Part shown: positions 49,301 through 59,600 of the stretch, one piece after another | How positions within the stretch are numbered: the stretch's first letter is position 1 | Layout of the letters: each line of letters begins with the position of its first letter | Source: Proteles cristata cristata | Lineage: Eukaryota; Chordata; Mammalia; Carnivora; Hyaenidae | Assembly: GCA_017311185.1 (NCBI GenBank) | Contig: JAESUZ010003181.1 | Span: forward strand, 1-64,000 | Reading direction: 5' to 3' | DNA length: 64,000 nt | Notes under the pieces: generated by a model | What the model was told of the DNA's origin: nothing | What the model saw: the letters and a program-made list of their open reading frames with translations, nothing else | Databases searched by the model: none | Program-made: the position numbers and the translations under genes

Positions 49301-52300
49301 ACTTTACTCTATCATCAAAAGCAAATAGCAAGTTACTTGTTTTTTCATAAAGAAAAACTAATTATATTCTGTTTTAGTTCTATCTAGCTAAATGGCAGTG
49401 GATGCATATGTCAGTTTTATTTAACCTTCCATCTATGGATTTAACACCTCCTTAGCTGACTCAGATAAAATGTAGTCAAAGAAAATACTTCCACTTTAAA
49501 ACATTCACAAAGTAGCACTATTTTCTTAGTGCAAATCGGCAATAATGTTATTACACATTAAATGCATGTACCAAAAAAAAAAAAAAAATCAATAAATAGA
49601 CATGCCATATTCCTTTGTGGAACTTACAGTTTAGTTTTATAGCCTTTTCCATTAAAATCTGTAAGGGATGTTTTTTATTCCTGATACAAGTACTATACTT
49701 TTCATCTGGATAAAATATCACAGAAGGAATTTGAGAAACACTATTAAAGGTGTCTTAACCACCCCGGGAAGGTATTAAGTACAGTTAACTTTTATAAAAT
49801 AGTTATTCAAAAAGCTGTAATAGTGTCTTACAAGGGCAGGAAGAAATAGATGAAAAAACTTCTAAAAACGAAATCAAATCTTCATGAAAATAGGCATTAT
49901 AAGACACTGGGAAATAACAGATGTATATTTTAAAATTACATGAAAATAGGGGAGTCTGGGTGGCTCAGTCAGTTAAGCGTCTGACTCTTGATCCCCGCAT
50001 AGGTCATGGGATTGAGCCCCATGTTGGGCTCTGTAACAGCACAGAGCCTGCTTGGAATTCTCATTCTCTCTCTCACCCTCCCTTACTGACACATATGCAT
50101 GTGCTCTCAAAATAAACATTTTTAATAAATAAAATATATGAAAACAGTGAAGTTGCTGGAGGAAGAAAATCTACTAAATATTTAATTTGGAGATAGGAAA
50201 ATACTTCAAGTATGAAAGTGGAAGAAACTAAAGTGAAAAATCCATACACTTGACTAAATAAGTTAGTCTAAACCCTTTAATGTGAAAAACCACCATAAAT
50301 TAACAAAAACAAAAGCAAGGTAATGTATTTAACATGCAAAATGGTTAATGTCCTTAACTTACCAATGGCCCTTACGAATCAATATGAGTCAACCAAAATG
50401 GTCAAAGGACAATTCCAGAGAAAGAGATAAAAACACTTGTGAAAAAAATGTAATGTCAACAATGACCAAAGAAGGGAACATTAACAAAATCCTTTTCTAG
50501 AACTTTCAGAATTGGTAACTTTTAAAAAAATTAATAGTGTCCTGAAGCTTTTAAGAGACATGTAAAATTGGTACAAACTTAAAAAAATCATTTTTAAAAC
50601 ACATAAACATCCGTTGATTCAATACCTTACCTCAAAAAAAAGATCTGTCTTAAAGAAATAGAGATGAATGCTTAAAAATGTTTAAGATAGTACGTTTTTG
50701 CTAAATGTGAAAACTTGGAAATAGCCTGAGGGTCCAGCAGTCGGTATTTTATTAAATAAATTTTTTTTTAAATGTTTATTTATTTCTAGGAGACAGAGAG
50801 AGAGACAGCGTGAGCAGGGGAGGGTCAGAGAGAGAGGGAGTCACAGACTGAAACAGGCCCCAGGCTCTGAGATGGCAGCCAGCACAGAGCCCGACGCGGG
50901 GCTCGAACCCACGAACCGTAAGATCATGACCTAAGTGAAAGTCGGACGCTTAACCAACTAAGCCACCCAGGCACCCCTTATTAAATAAATTTTAAATCAT
51001 GACACATGTTTAAGAACTATACTAGGCAGACATGAATAATTTTGTTATGAAAACCATTTAATGTTATGGGAAAATATTCACCTCATAAATAAATAAAAAG
51101 GTATGCTATAAATGCTAGCATTCCAAATGATTAAGATGAAGAAAATACGTGTCTTAAGGAAACTGGAGATGGAAACTAAATTATCAATGGTTATCACTGA
51201 GTAAACAAACTGTATCTTGTTTTCCTTGTGCTTTTCTGTACTTTCAAAGTTTTACAACATGTACACTTTTAAGAAAAAAGTTATAAAAGTTTACAGAGCA
51301 TTAAACATTATGAAAAGTATATCACACTTATTCTTTCACAGTTAACGCCACTTCTAGGAACTTACCCTAAGGACGTAATCAAAGATGCAAAAACATTTAC
51401 ATAAAAGGATGTTTATCAAAATGTTATTTATAATACAAAAATGTTGGCAATAATAGGGAACTTTTAAATAAAGGTGGGCCATGTGATCAACTCTTGGGGG
51501 GCCATGGAAAACGCTACTGAAGAATCTTCATGTTAGAGAAAACAATTTAAAGTTGCTAAAAATAGGATATAAGAGAGTATAACAAACTTCAGGTGCTATG
51601 TAGTTCTAACTTTAGGACCATATATGCATGATAAATACAGAGAAAGAAGAAAGCAAAATAAAACTATGTTAATAGTGTTTATTTGGAATTTAAGTACTTT
51701 ACTCTGCCTTATGTGTTTTTTTCATTGAAAATGTACTGTCTTTATAATTAATTATAGCTCCAAAAATTGTATAAATTTTTAAGTTTACATACTTGGTTGC
51801 TCCATCATCATATGTTCCCATTAAGACTATTGTTCCGTCTTGTATGGACTTCAGAAACTCAATAAATGGGGCCACATCTGAAGAAAAAGAAAGGATTGAT
51901 GGTTTTCTGGTTTTTTTCAGTGACTAGTCATCAAGATAATCTCCTTAAAGTTAATAAACTAAAACACGAAGTATTTTAAATCAATAATTTCAAATATAGA
52001 ACAACCAAAAGGTAAATAAATCTTATGAACAAGTTAAAAATGAACCTTGTGCCTTAATAGGATCCCACCATCAACTTAGAATTTCCCAATCCTGATTCAT
52101 CTTATGTATCTTTTGTGCTGACATTCCAGGGGCTAAATGAAAAAACCATGGCAAAGTCATATTAAAGCATGACTTCTAATTTAAAGGAAGAAACTTCGGG
52201 GGAAGACAGAAGAAAGGCTCAGGGATTCCCTGAGTACACGTAAAATTGTATGGGTACTTATCTGAAAGGAGGGCACAAAGCTTTTATCTAATCATAAAAA

Positions 52301-54262
52301 GGTCTGTTATTTCTTAAAAGATCAAATACATACGCGCACTCACGCGTGCACACACACACACTTGATTTAAGGGATCCTCTGAACATATCTAATTACTATA
52401 GACTTGCAAGAGGAATAAGGCTGTACCTAGTTATGGCAAATAATACAGTCTTTACCTGCTTCGTCTAGTGCACCAAGATTCACAAAAACTTAAATCATTT
52501 AGGTGACTACAAACTGGTCAGAGGTAGATCAGGTAATACCAATCATTTTGTATCTTGAACTTTCCAATATCAGGTCTCTGTGCAGTCCCCAAATCTACCA
52601 CTACTTCAGAACTGGGACACTCCAAACTTACTCAGTTTCTTTCTATACCAGATTCCAAAGATGGCCTCTAACTGCATTCTTTTTATAATAATGGCATTTT
52701 CAATTCTGAGAAAATGTAACAGAGCAGCTAACAAATCACTTCCTTTTAAATGCAAAGATGGAAGTAAACTGCACCTATTTCTTCACTTGAAGAGTCTTTT
52801 TGGCAGTAATTAATCTACCATCTACCGTGATGATATTTCAGATCTTCAACAAAGGTTTTGGAAAGGGGTTTCCTGTAATAAGTTTTGCCATGAGAATATA
52901 AAATTGATGGTAGCATTTTAAGTTTACACCATTTTGACAGCTATGAAAAGTCCTAATCTCATTAAAAAAAAAAAAAAAAAACACAGCATCTCATTACAAG
53001 CTGAAGAAATATTAGAAACGCTGAATGGTTTGAAAACCTAACATAAATTTCAAGAAGACTAACAGCTCTTGGCTTCTGGGGAATCTATAAAGGAAATGGA
53101 AATGAGGAGATGCCAGGGACAGCCTCATGCTGATATATATCTCAAACCAACAAGTCAGAAAAGAATCAAAAGATAAATCGGTGTTGTTCTTCCATCAGAT
53201 CTGAGGAAAAAATGTCTTTGGGGCACGTTCTTGTCCAAGGTTCTAGTTCCTTCTTCTGCATTCTGGTAAGTACACCTGTTTCTTGGGAACTTCCACATTA
53301 GGGGGATACTCGTAAATTACTCTAAGTGCAATTAACTATACAGAACACTCTATTCTTTCCCTCAAATATTCATCTACTCTAATAATCATCCTGGTTACAG
53401 TTTATTTTGGAGACTAAAAATATGCAAAAAAATCAATTTTAAGTAAAAATGCTTAAATTGCTTCTGCTCTTATCTAAATTATTTCTTCTGTTTTAAAAAT
53501 TTCAGACAGAAACCTAAAGGAGCCAAAGCTTTCAATCAGTTGTGCTACAGAAGTAGGATTCGGATTTTTAAAATCTCAATCTTTATATTATTACTTCTAA
53601 TTACACATATAGTTTCAGTAAAAAAAAGAAAAAAAAAGCAAAGTATATGCAATATGATTGATTACTTAAACACAGCTGGACATTTAGTGAAAAGTAAGAG
53701 AAAATGCGTGAACACAAAAATACCATTATTCTCTCAGTAATGGGCTGCATTATATTGAAGAGGCTTAAAAAGTCAGTGTTAGCAACAGAACAGTTACATG
53801 TTATTTACACTTACCTCCTCCCCACATGTCAAAATATTTGGTGTCTAATACTTCTCCTGTTTTTCCTGAAAGAGATGGAAATCAAATCAAATTATGCAAT
53901 TGAAATATACTCTACACTGTATAGGGCAAACAATCTTACCCAATGATGGGTGTGAACTCATTTACGAAGAAAGAGTTCTTTTGAAAAAGACTTAAAATCT
54001 GAACTGTGTGCATCTGAAATATATTTCTAAAAAAGTAATTTTTGGATAAATTAAAATTTTGGACTTTCTCAATCTTTAAGCCAAGGAGCAGTAACTGAAG
54101 TTCACTAGGGGCTATATAGACCACTCAAATTCGGTTCAATATTTTTCGCTCTTATGTTGTTACCACTTTCCTTATTTAAGAATTACCAAATTTACAAAAA
54201 AGATGAATTGATATTGTTTTCTACCATTAAAGCCATCTTTTAAATTTTTTTCACTTATTTCC

Positions 54263-54298
<36 letters not shown>

Positions 54299-55780
54299 GT
54301 ATATATTTGCTATCAGCTAGACAAACAGGTATAGGGTCTTTTTCTAACAAACTGAAGAAAGTAGAAATGCAGAAACTTATCTTTTGTTGTGAAAGAAGTA
54401 AAAAGTATTTTCCTATACTATGAACTGGGTAAGGCGGTTATGGTCACTAATCATCTCATACGGCCTTACAGGGTTATTGTACCAGGAGGAAAAGACAAGC
54501 ATGCAATTAGGCCTTATTTCGTGGGTTCATTTTTCAGATTTGATTTTGTAAGAATACTTGAGATGCTCAGGATTTGGTGAACTTACTTTCACTAATGAAC
54601 TTACATGATGAATGTGGATAATACTGAAAAGTTACAACTAATTTTTACTCTTCATTCCTCTCCCCACCCCTTCCATTAGTCCATCACCCTCTGTCATTCG
54701 CACACCCTCATCATGGCAATCTATCTTCAAATTGTTAGATTCCACACTCCTCAGCATTCATCAAAGTTAATGTTAGATTGGTTTTACCCTGATAATCTCC
54801 CAGCAAGCTCTCTACACACTGCACAGCAAGCGGGAGAAAGAAAGCATGTGATAGTACTCGGACACCAAGTCTCCTACAGGCAGCTTTTGGACACGAGGGT
54901 GGAAGGAGGGCTTTAGGGTCAAGTGTAGCACTTTTTGACCCAATCCCTTGATATTAAAGTGCATTTTACTTTGGGCTGCAGGAGTATCCACTGACCATAT
55001 CTGTAAGCTAAAATAATTATTCTTGCATTTCTGTATCAGTAAGGAAGGATGCTGGGTTTGAGGCTGGTGTTGAAGAGAATAACTTCCATGACTTCCGGTG
55101 CTTTGATGAAACCTCAGATGCGAGGCCTGACCAAAGGCCAGCGATTTCACATTGTCGGAGTGTTCGCTGTATCCTGGGGGTTGTAGCTTTCTCTAAGTTT
55201 GCTGTGGCCGAACCAAGAAAGAAGGCATATGCAGATTTCTACAGAAATTAGGATTCCATGGGGGCGCCTGGGTGGCTTAGTCGGTTAAGCATCCGACTTT
55301 TCGCTTAGGTCATGACCTTGCGGTTCGTGGGTTCGAGCCCCACGTTGGGCTCTGTGCTGACTGCCAGCTCAGGGCCTGGAGCCTGTTTCAGTCTGTGACT
55401 CCCTCTGTCTCTGACCTTCCCCTGCTCACACACTGTCTCTCTCTCTCTCCTAGAAATAAATAAAGCATTAAAAATTAAAAAAAAAGAAATTAGGATTCCA
55501 TGAAAGATTTTGAGGAGATGAAGAAGGCTGCTATCTTTCAGAGTGCAAAGTGATTTTGGAGTGTAAAGAATTTCTTTGGGTTGAGTTCCATGGAAGTTTG
55601 TCACTGACTTGTGTTCCTGAACTACAAAACATGAATATTGGGTTATGGAATAGATTCTCTTGATAAATAAACTAACAGATACTATGGACAGTAAAAAATA
55701 AAATAAAATAATTATTCTTACCATTTGCCAAGGCAACATTGATCCCTCTTCCAACGTTATTCTTAACACCACTCATTAAA
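39466..55780 (-). CDS. FAM3C: FAM3C (ILEI), last five coding exons, 5' part outside window
   Basis: FAM3C is a small secreted protein, also called interleukin-like EMT inducer, with a GG-type lectin-like domain. The window holds coding exons 55722-55780, 53815-53865, 51793-51877, 40651-40777 and 39466-39555, giving the C-terminal 137 of an expected 227 residues and the stop. All five boundaries are GT-AG and the phases join cleanly. Visible hallmarks are [38 protein letters not shown] and the tail EGCIPQKQD. By human numbering, Cys185 (linked to dimer formation) and Cys221 (a disulfide partner) are present. I recognised two substitutions against human: Ser for Ala in LKSIQDG and Glu for Asp in LNEEARR. 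Upstream exons with the signal anchor and first cysteines were not found before 64000. WNT16 lies tail to tail with it. Confidence 0.96.
39762..39997 (+). mobile_element. Carnivore tRNA-derived SINE, young copy in FAM3C intron
   Basis: The head is GGGGCGCCTGGGTGGCTTAG. The flank AGAAGTTTCCTAAAGGA is repeated with one change after the tail. It lies antisense to FAM3C, 0.2 kb from the terminal exon. Confidence 0.95.
40224..40463 (+). mobile_element. Carnivore tRNA-derived SINE, young copy in FAM3C intron
   Basis: Almost identical to the copy 0.46 kb to its left. The duplication TAAAAATTTGGATTTTA is exact at 40207-40223 and 40464-40480. It carries the CTCCTAGAAATAAATAAA variant tail. Confidence 0.96.
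40651..40777 (-). CDS. FAM3C: FAM3C coding exon (residues about 156-198)
   Basis: The acceptor is CTTTAAG|ACTC and the donor is GAACAG|GTTAGT. It codes for [20 protein letters not shown] and onward to KSPFEQ, with Cys185 in FCGGKG. The first base completes Lys156 with the previous exon. Confidence 0.97.
40911..41114 (+). mobile_element. Carnivore SINE, diverged
   Basis: The head is GAGCGTCCGGGTGGCCTGAT. The flanks AATTTTTTTCAG and AATTTTTCTTCAG form the duplication. Confidence 0.9.
41128..42120 (-). other. FAM3C intron, no other feature seen
   Basis: AT-rich intron sequence with an A run at 41719-41734. Nothing recognisable as a gene or repeat family. Confidence 0.5.
42135..42690 (-). mobile_element. 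L1 3' end, truncated, in FAM3C intron
   Basis: Read on the minus strand, this holds the C-terminal end of L1 ORF2 (frame at 42329-42526 with [17 protein letters not shown] and MELQ) followed by the 3' UTR ending TTTAACTCCAGTGTAGTTAA in plus orientation. It is 5'-truncated, and no full ORF remains. It is in the same orientation as FAM3C. Confidence 0.85.
42700..43303 (-). other. FAM3C intron, no other feature seen
   Basis: Nothing recognisable. The paired frames at 42775-43090 are chance. Confidence 0.45.
43304..43586 (-). mobile_element. Carnivore SINE with expanded GA tract
   Basis: A reversed copy with head complement GAGCCACCCAGGCGCCCC. The flank AGGCTTTG occurs on both sides. Its CT-rich body has grown to about 100 bases of GA-rich repeat (43335-43455), making it longer than the other copies. 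Confidence 0.92.
43590..44744 (-). other. FAM3C intron, no other feature seen
   Basis: A moderately GC-rich block at 43960-44560 gives overlapping open frames on both strands. None resembles a known protein and none has convincing splice context. Confidence 0.45.
44745..44941 (-). mobile_element. Carnivore SINE, reversed copy
   Basis: Runs from a T-rich tail to ACCCAGGCACCCC. The diverged flanks TCCCATTTCTTTAT and TCCCACTTCATTAA suggest an older insertion. Confidence 0.9.
44942..46514 (-). other. FAM3C intron with GA-rich repeat
   Basis: No gene was recognised. A GA-rich simple repeat with G runs occupies 46253-46357. The rest is unclassified. Confidence 0.5.
46525..46601 (-). mobile_element. 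Very short L1 3' end insertion
   Basis: A T-rich run is followed by AGTTTATTGTCAAATTAGTT and CACTCAGTGCTC, which match the extreme 3' end of young carnivore L1s in reverse. The flank AGCCTCTAT is repeated at 46516-46524 and 46602-46610. At only 77 bases it is almost entirely 5'-truncated. Confidence 0.8.
47090..47440 (+). mobile_element. Possible ancient CR1/L3-type LINE fragment
   Basis: Text such as CTGGCCAGACCACATCTGGA, GGAACTCATTTTAAGAG and GCCAGGAGGGTAA resembles the 3' reverse-transcriptase end of CR1-like elements (L3 in mammals). The match is from memory and is weak. Confidence 0.4.
47905..48123 (+). mobile_element. Carnivore tRNA-derived SINE, young copy in FAM3C intron
   Basis: The head is GGGCGCCTGGGTGGCTTAGT. 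The duplication is AAAATGGGCTTCCTTG at 47889-47904 and AAAACGGGCTTCCTTG at 48124-48139. Confidence 0.95.
48140..48849 (-). other. FAM3C intron, no other feature seen
   Basis: Nothing recognisable as gene or repeat. Confidence 0.45.
48850..49016 (-). mobile_element. Carnivore SINE, short reversed copy
   Basis: A T-rich tail, then GTTTCTGAGAGAGCACACAT, ending ATCATCCAGGTGCTCC. Diverged, and with an internal deletion of part of the body. Confidence 0.85.
49020..49948 (-). other. FAM3C intron, no other feature seen
   Basis: AT-rich, with an A run at about 49574-49588. No gene or repeat family recognised. Confidence 0.45.
49949..50130 (+). mobile_element. Carnivore SINE, short copy
   Basis: The head is GGGGAGTCTGGGTGGCTCAG. 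The duplicated flanks (AAAATTACATGAAAATAG and AAAATATATGAAAACAG) have diverged. Confidence 0.9.
50131..50748 (-). other. FAM3C intron, no other feature seen
   Basis: AT-rich sequence without a recognised gene. The phrase GTCAAAGGACAATTCCAGAG may be a trace of an old L1 ORF2. Confidence 0.4.
50765..50977 (-). mobile_element. Carnivore tRNA-derived SINE, young copy in FAM3C intron
   Basis: Reversed copy of the young variant. The duplication TTATTAAATAAATTTT is exact at 50749-50764 and 50978-50993. Confidence 0.96.
50994..51792 (-). other. FAM3C intron, likely old L1 pieces
   Basis: AT-rich. The block at 51335-51480 (AACGCCACTTCTAGGAACTT, then AAAGATGCAAAAACATTTAC) reads like the 3' part of an old L1 ORF2 on the plus strand. 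No exon seen before the FAM3C exon at 51793. Confidence 0.5.
51793..51877 (-). CDS. FAM3C: FAM3C coding exon (residues about 128-156)
   Basis: The acceptor is TTTCTTCAG|ATGTGG and the donor is AACCAA|GTATGT. It codes for [20 protein letters not shown] and TYDDGAT, with split codons for Asp at the start and Lys at the end. Confidence 0.97.
51878..53814 (-). other. FAM3C intron with CA microsatellite
   Basis: Holds a CGCA/CA microsatellite at 52331-52361 and an A18 run at 52964-52981. No SINE, exon or other repeat recognised. Confidence 0.55.
53815..53865 (-). CDS. FAM3C: FAM3C coding exon (residues about 111-128)
   Basis: A 51-base exon. The acceptor is CTCTTTCAG|GAAAA and the donor is GGAGGAG|GTAAGT. 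It codes for [16 protein letters not shown], with split codons for Gly at the start and Asp at the end. Confidence 0.97.
53866..55009 (-). other. FAM3C intron, left part
   Basis: No exon or dated repeat seen. An A/TA simple repeat runs through 54268-54306. Confidence 0.5.
55025..55704 (+). pseudogene. COX6C: Processed COX6C pseudogene, split by a SINE, in FAM3C intron
   Basis: This is an intronless dead copy of COX6C, a small subunit of mitochondrial cytochrome c oxidase. From the ATG at 55088 it reads [20 protein letters not shown] and on, then shifts frame near 55157 and resumes as [23 protein letters not shown] (55261-55485) interrupts it, and it continues as [11 protein letters not shown] to QSAK and TGA at 55547-55549. 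A Tyr codon after YRN has become TAG. The 3' UTR, with AATAAA near 55663-55668, and a decayed A-rich tail follow. The duplication AAAATAATTATTCTT at 55010-55024 and 55705-55719 shows L1-type insertion. The right duplication touches a FAM3C splice donor. Introns are absent, as expected for a retrocopy. The parent match is from memory of COX6C. Confidence 0.93.
55261..55485 (+). mobile_element. Carnivore tRNA-derived SINE inside the COX6C pseudogene
   Basis: The head is GGGGCGCCTGGGTGGCTTAG and the tail has CTCCTAGAAATAAATAAA. The duplication GAAATTAGGATTCCATG is exact at 55244-55260 and 55486-55502. It is younger than the pseudogene, and the duplicated bases already carry the premature stop. 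Confidence 0.96.
55722..55780 (-). CDS. FAM3C: FAM3C coding exon (residues about 91-111), first in window
   Basis: A 59-base exon. The acceptor is TCCTTCAG|TTTAATG and the donor is GCAAATG|GTAAGA. It codes for [19 protein letters not shown] with split codons for Val at the start and Gly at the end. The COX6C retrocopy is inserted only a few bases into the following intron. Confidence 0.97.
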
Positions 55781-57390
55781 CTGAAGGAGGAAAGTAGAGA
55801 AAATTTTACAATTAGATATTGTACATAAATCTAGATCAGAGAAATAAAGCCATGCCAAAAAAGAGTTGGGGATATTATATACATGCACAGTTGTTTAAGA
55901 ATTGCAGTGGAGATTAAGATGTCTCTAATACATCAGAGAAGACAGTCTAATTTTAAATAATTTTAAAGCAATGTCCTTAAATAAGAATTCACAAATAGAT
56001 ATAAGCATCAGGGCCCAAATACTAGACTATTTTTTGCTGCTCCTTTGTGTTATGAAATAGTATTTTAGAAAATCTTTAAAACAAGTTGACATTACACACA
56101 TATTTTGTACCATCCTCAATGTACCAAATAATTGATAATCTTTTCTACTTTTTGCAATGTCAATGCGACATGAAATCGAAGTGAGGTGCTTTTATAATCT
56201 GAAAGCCAGAAGAGTTTCACCTCCTTCACCCAATAATTGTGAACATCCTCTTAGTGATTATCAATGTAAAATTTCTCTATACTCAGAAGAAGAAATCTTG
56301 TATTCATTTAATTACTGCATCTAACCACACTCACTTGTACTGATATAGCTAAGGTCATCAGCATCCACTGGCAGGTTACAGACCACCATGCTACTGTGAA
56401 ATGGAAGGTATGAGTGGAATACTCGCTTGTGTCGGTTCAGTTTGCTGAATCAGAATTATTACACTAAAATTCTAGGTATCTTTAATTCTAAAAATTCAAG
56501 GTACTAGTAATACTGCCTGTGGTGTGCTAATCAATAATTAACAATTGGTTTGCAGTTGGTGTAGAGGGGGAAGTATGTGTGTATATGGGAATACACAGAC
56601 ACACACACTCATATATGGTACATCGATATACACACAGGTGCATATGTTTATTATAAACTCTACGGATATAAAAGATTTGTACCACACAATTTCACAAGTA
56701 AGAAAAGCTATAATACTCTGTTATGTATCCCGCATAACTAAATGATTCTCACAGAATGTGTTGATTTTCACAGAACTCGTATCTGTAGCTAACCTATGGT
56801 TGCAAGTAATAGATAAATGCAGTTCTAACACAAACGTTGGATGATATTTCATTTGAAGAGTGAGACAAAGGAAAAACACATGGTTGAAGATACATGCTAG
56901 AACTTCACTCACCTGTTAATGAGGTGAGTGATGTTTTTTGTTGAAGCATGTATTAAGTTTTAAATAGTAGAAGACAATGTAATTTTTTGTGTTATTCACA
57001 ATGTAACAGTTACTGACATAATATACTTTTAATCTGCATAGTTAACATTCTCCTCCTCTTTCTTAAGTCTAGACCTTGAGTCAGCAAACTTCTTCTATCA
57101 GGAACCAGATAAGTAAATAGTAAGAACCACCACTAAAAAAGCTATACAGAGATATACTCAAAAACACTATAAATATATCAAAAAGAAATTCTAAAAAATT
57201 TTCATGGAACTCATAGGAAGCCAGTAAAAGAACACAGAAATAAATAACCCAGAGAGAACAAAAATTATAAGATGGCAGGCTTAAGTCCTAACATTTCAAT
57301 AATCATAATAAATGTAAGTAGTTTAAGCATATCAAATGAAGACAGAAATTGACACAATGGATTAAAATAGGACCTAACTACATGGTATCT
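55781..57390 (-). other. FAM3C intron, left part of large upstream intron
   Basis: No further FAM3C exon was found here or to the right edge. There is a small CA-rich patch at 56595-56640. Confidence 0.55.
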
Positions 57391-57394
57391 ACAA

Positions 57395-58700
57395 GAAATT
57401 CTTTTATTGAGGTAAATTAGTATATAGGTATACTGAAGTATATTTTCAATTGACAAAAATTGTATTTAAGTGTACGATTTGATATACATTGTGAGATAAT
57501 TACGTCAAGCTCATTACCTATTTATCACCTTCATTACCACTTGTGTGTGTATGGCGAGAACACTTAAGAGCTACCCTCTTAGCAAATTTTAAGCAAACAA
57601 TAAAGTACTATAATATAGTCACATCATTGTATATTACATTGCAAGAACGTTACCATCTTGCATAACTGAAACTTTGTACCCAGTGAACAACATCTCCCCA
57701 TTTACTCTTCCTCCAAGTCCCTGGTATCCACTACTCTACTCTGTGCTTCTATGAATGTGACTACTTTAGATTCCACATAAGTGAGATCAGGCAGTATTTG
57801 TCTTTCTACATGTGGCTTACTTCACTTAGCATAATGTCCTCCATGTCCATCCATGTTGTCACAGATGACAGTCTTTTCTTCTTTTATTTGGCTCAATAAT
57901 ATTCCATTGCACATATATATACACCACATTTTCTGTATCCATTCATCCACTGATGGATATTTAGACTGTTTCCATCTTACCTACTGTGAATAATGCTGTG
58001 GTGAACATAACAGTGGGCATTTGTTTGAGATCCTGTTTTTAATTCCTTTGGACATACATCCAGAAGTGGGATTATTAGATAAGACAGTTCTATCTTAAAT
58101 TTTTTTAATAACCTCCACCCTGTTTTCTATAATGGCTGTATCAATTTACATGCCCACCTACAGTATACAAAGGCTTCTTTTTCTTCACATGTTCATCAAC
58201 ACTTGATGAAGTGTTGATGATATCTGTTATCTTCTGTCATTCTGATGACTGCCACTCTACCAGTTGTGAGGTGATTAACTCATTGCGGTTTTGATTCTCA
58301 TTTCCCTGATGATTAGTGACACTGAGTACCTCTCTTCATATACCTGTTGGCTATTTGTATCCTTTTGAGAAGTACCTATTTAGGCCTTTTACTCATTATT
58401 TGATCAGTATTTGTTTTTTTGCTAGTAAATTGTATAAGTTCCTAAAATATCTTAGATATTAACCGCCTAGCAGATACATGGATTGCAAATTTTTCCCCCA
58501 TTCTGTAGGCTGACTTTCTGTTCTCATTTCCTTTGTTGTTCAGAAGCTTTTTAGTTTGATACGGTCTTATTTGTCTATTTTTGCTTTTGCTGCCTAGGTG
58601 TTTGGTGTTTTATCCAAAAAACGCATTGCCCAGAACAATATCACAAAGCTTTTCCCTAGATTTTCTTCTAGCAGTTTTATGGATTTGGGTCAAAAAGCTC
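57395..58700 (-). mobile_element. Old L1 3' half, reversed
   Basis: Starts with TTCTTTTATTGAGGTAAATT and continues through reversed ORF2-end text (ATTCATCCACTGATGGATAT; TTGTCACAGATGAC). All frames are broken. It is in the same orientation as FAM3C. Confidence 0.8.
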
Positions 58701-58784
58701 ACTTTAAATATAATGATACAGGCAGGTGAAAACTAAAAGGGTAGAAAGAGATAAATCACGTAAACAATCACATTACTATTCAAT

Positions 58785-59600
58785 AATAAAGAAATAATCC
58801 AATTTTAAAATGGGCAGGGTTTGACCAGACACTTCTCCAAAGATACACAAATGGCCAACAAACAAATGAGAAGATATTAAAGATCATTAACCATTAGTGA
58901 AATGCAAATTGAAACTACAAGGTATCACTCAACACTCATTAGGATCGGTGTAATCAATAAGTTAGCTAATGACAAATGTTATATGTAAAAACTGGAACCC
59001 TTATAACACTGCTGTCAAAAAGTTAATTAGTGCAGCAACTTTGGAAAATACTCTAGCAGCTCCTCCAATAGTTAAATATAGAATTACTATATGAACTAAA
59101 ATCTACTCCTAAGCATATATACAAGAAAAATGAAAACATGTCCACACAAAACCTGTATACAAATGTTTATAGAGCCATTATTCATTGGATAAAGAAGATG
59201 TGGTATATATATATATAATGGAATATTACTCAGCCATCAAAAAAGAAGGAAATTTTGACATTTTCAATAATATGGATGGAGCCAGAATATATTATGTTAA
59301 GCGAAATAAATCAAAGAAAAATACCATGTTTCCACTCATACGTGGAATTTAAAAAACAAAACAGATGAACATATGGGAAGGGGGAGAAAAAAGGAATGAG
59401 AGAAACAAACCATAAGAAACTCTTAATGATAAAGAACAAACTGAGGGATGCTGGAGGGGAGGTGGGTGGGGGGATGAGCTGATGGGTATTAAGGGGGGGC
59501 AACTGTTAGTGATTAGTACTGGGTATTCTAAGTGATGAATTACTAAATTCTACTCCTGAAACCAATACTGTACTATATGTTAACTAAACTTTAAATAAAT
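58785..59600 (+). mobile_element. L1 3' end, plus orientation
   Basis: Contains the L1 ORF2 end (CCAGACACTTCTCCAAAGAT; GGAATATTACTCAGCCATCA) and a 3' UTR ending ACTTTAAATAAATTATTTTA. It faces the reversed L1 to its left, so the two form an inverted pair with related sequence. Confidence 0.82.

Noticed and set aside
57395..59600. A single L1 with internal inversion (twin priming)
   Set aside because: Both halves carry their own 3' UTR end, which one inverted insertion would not produce.
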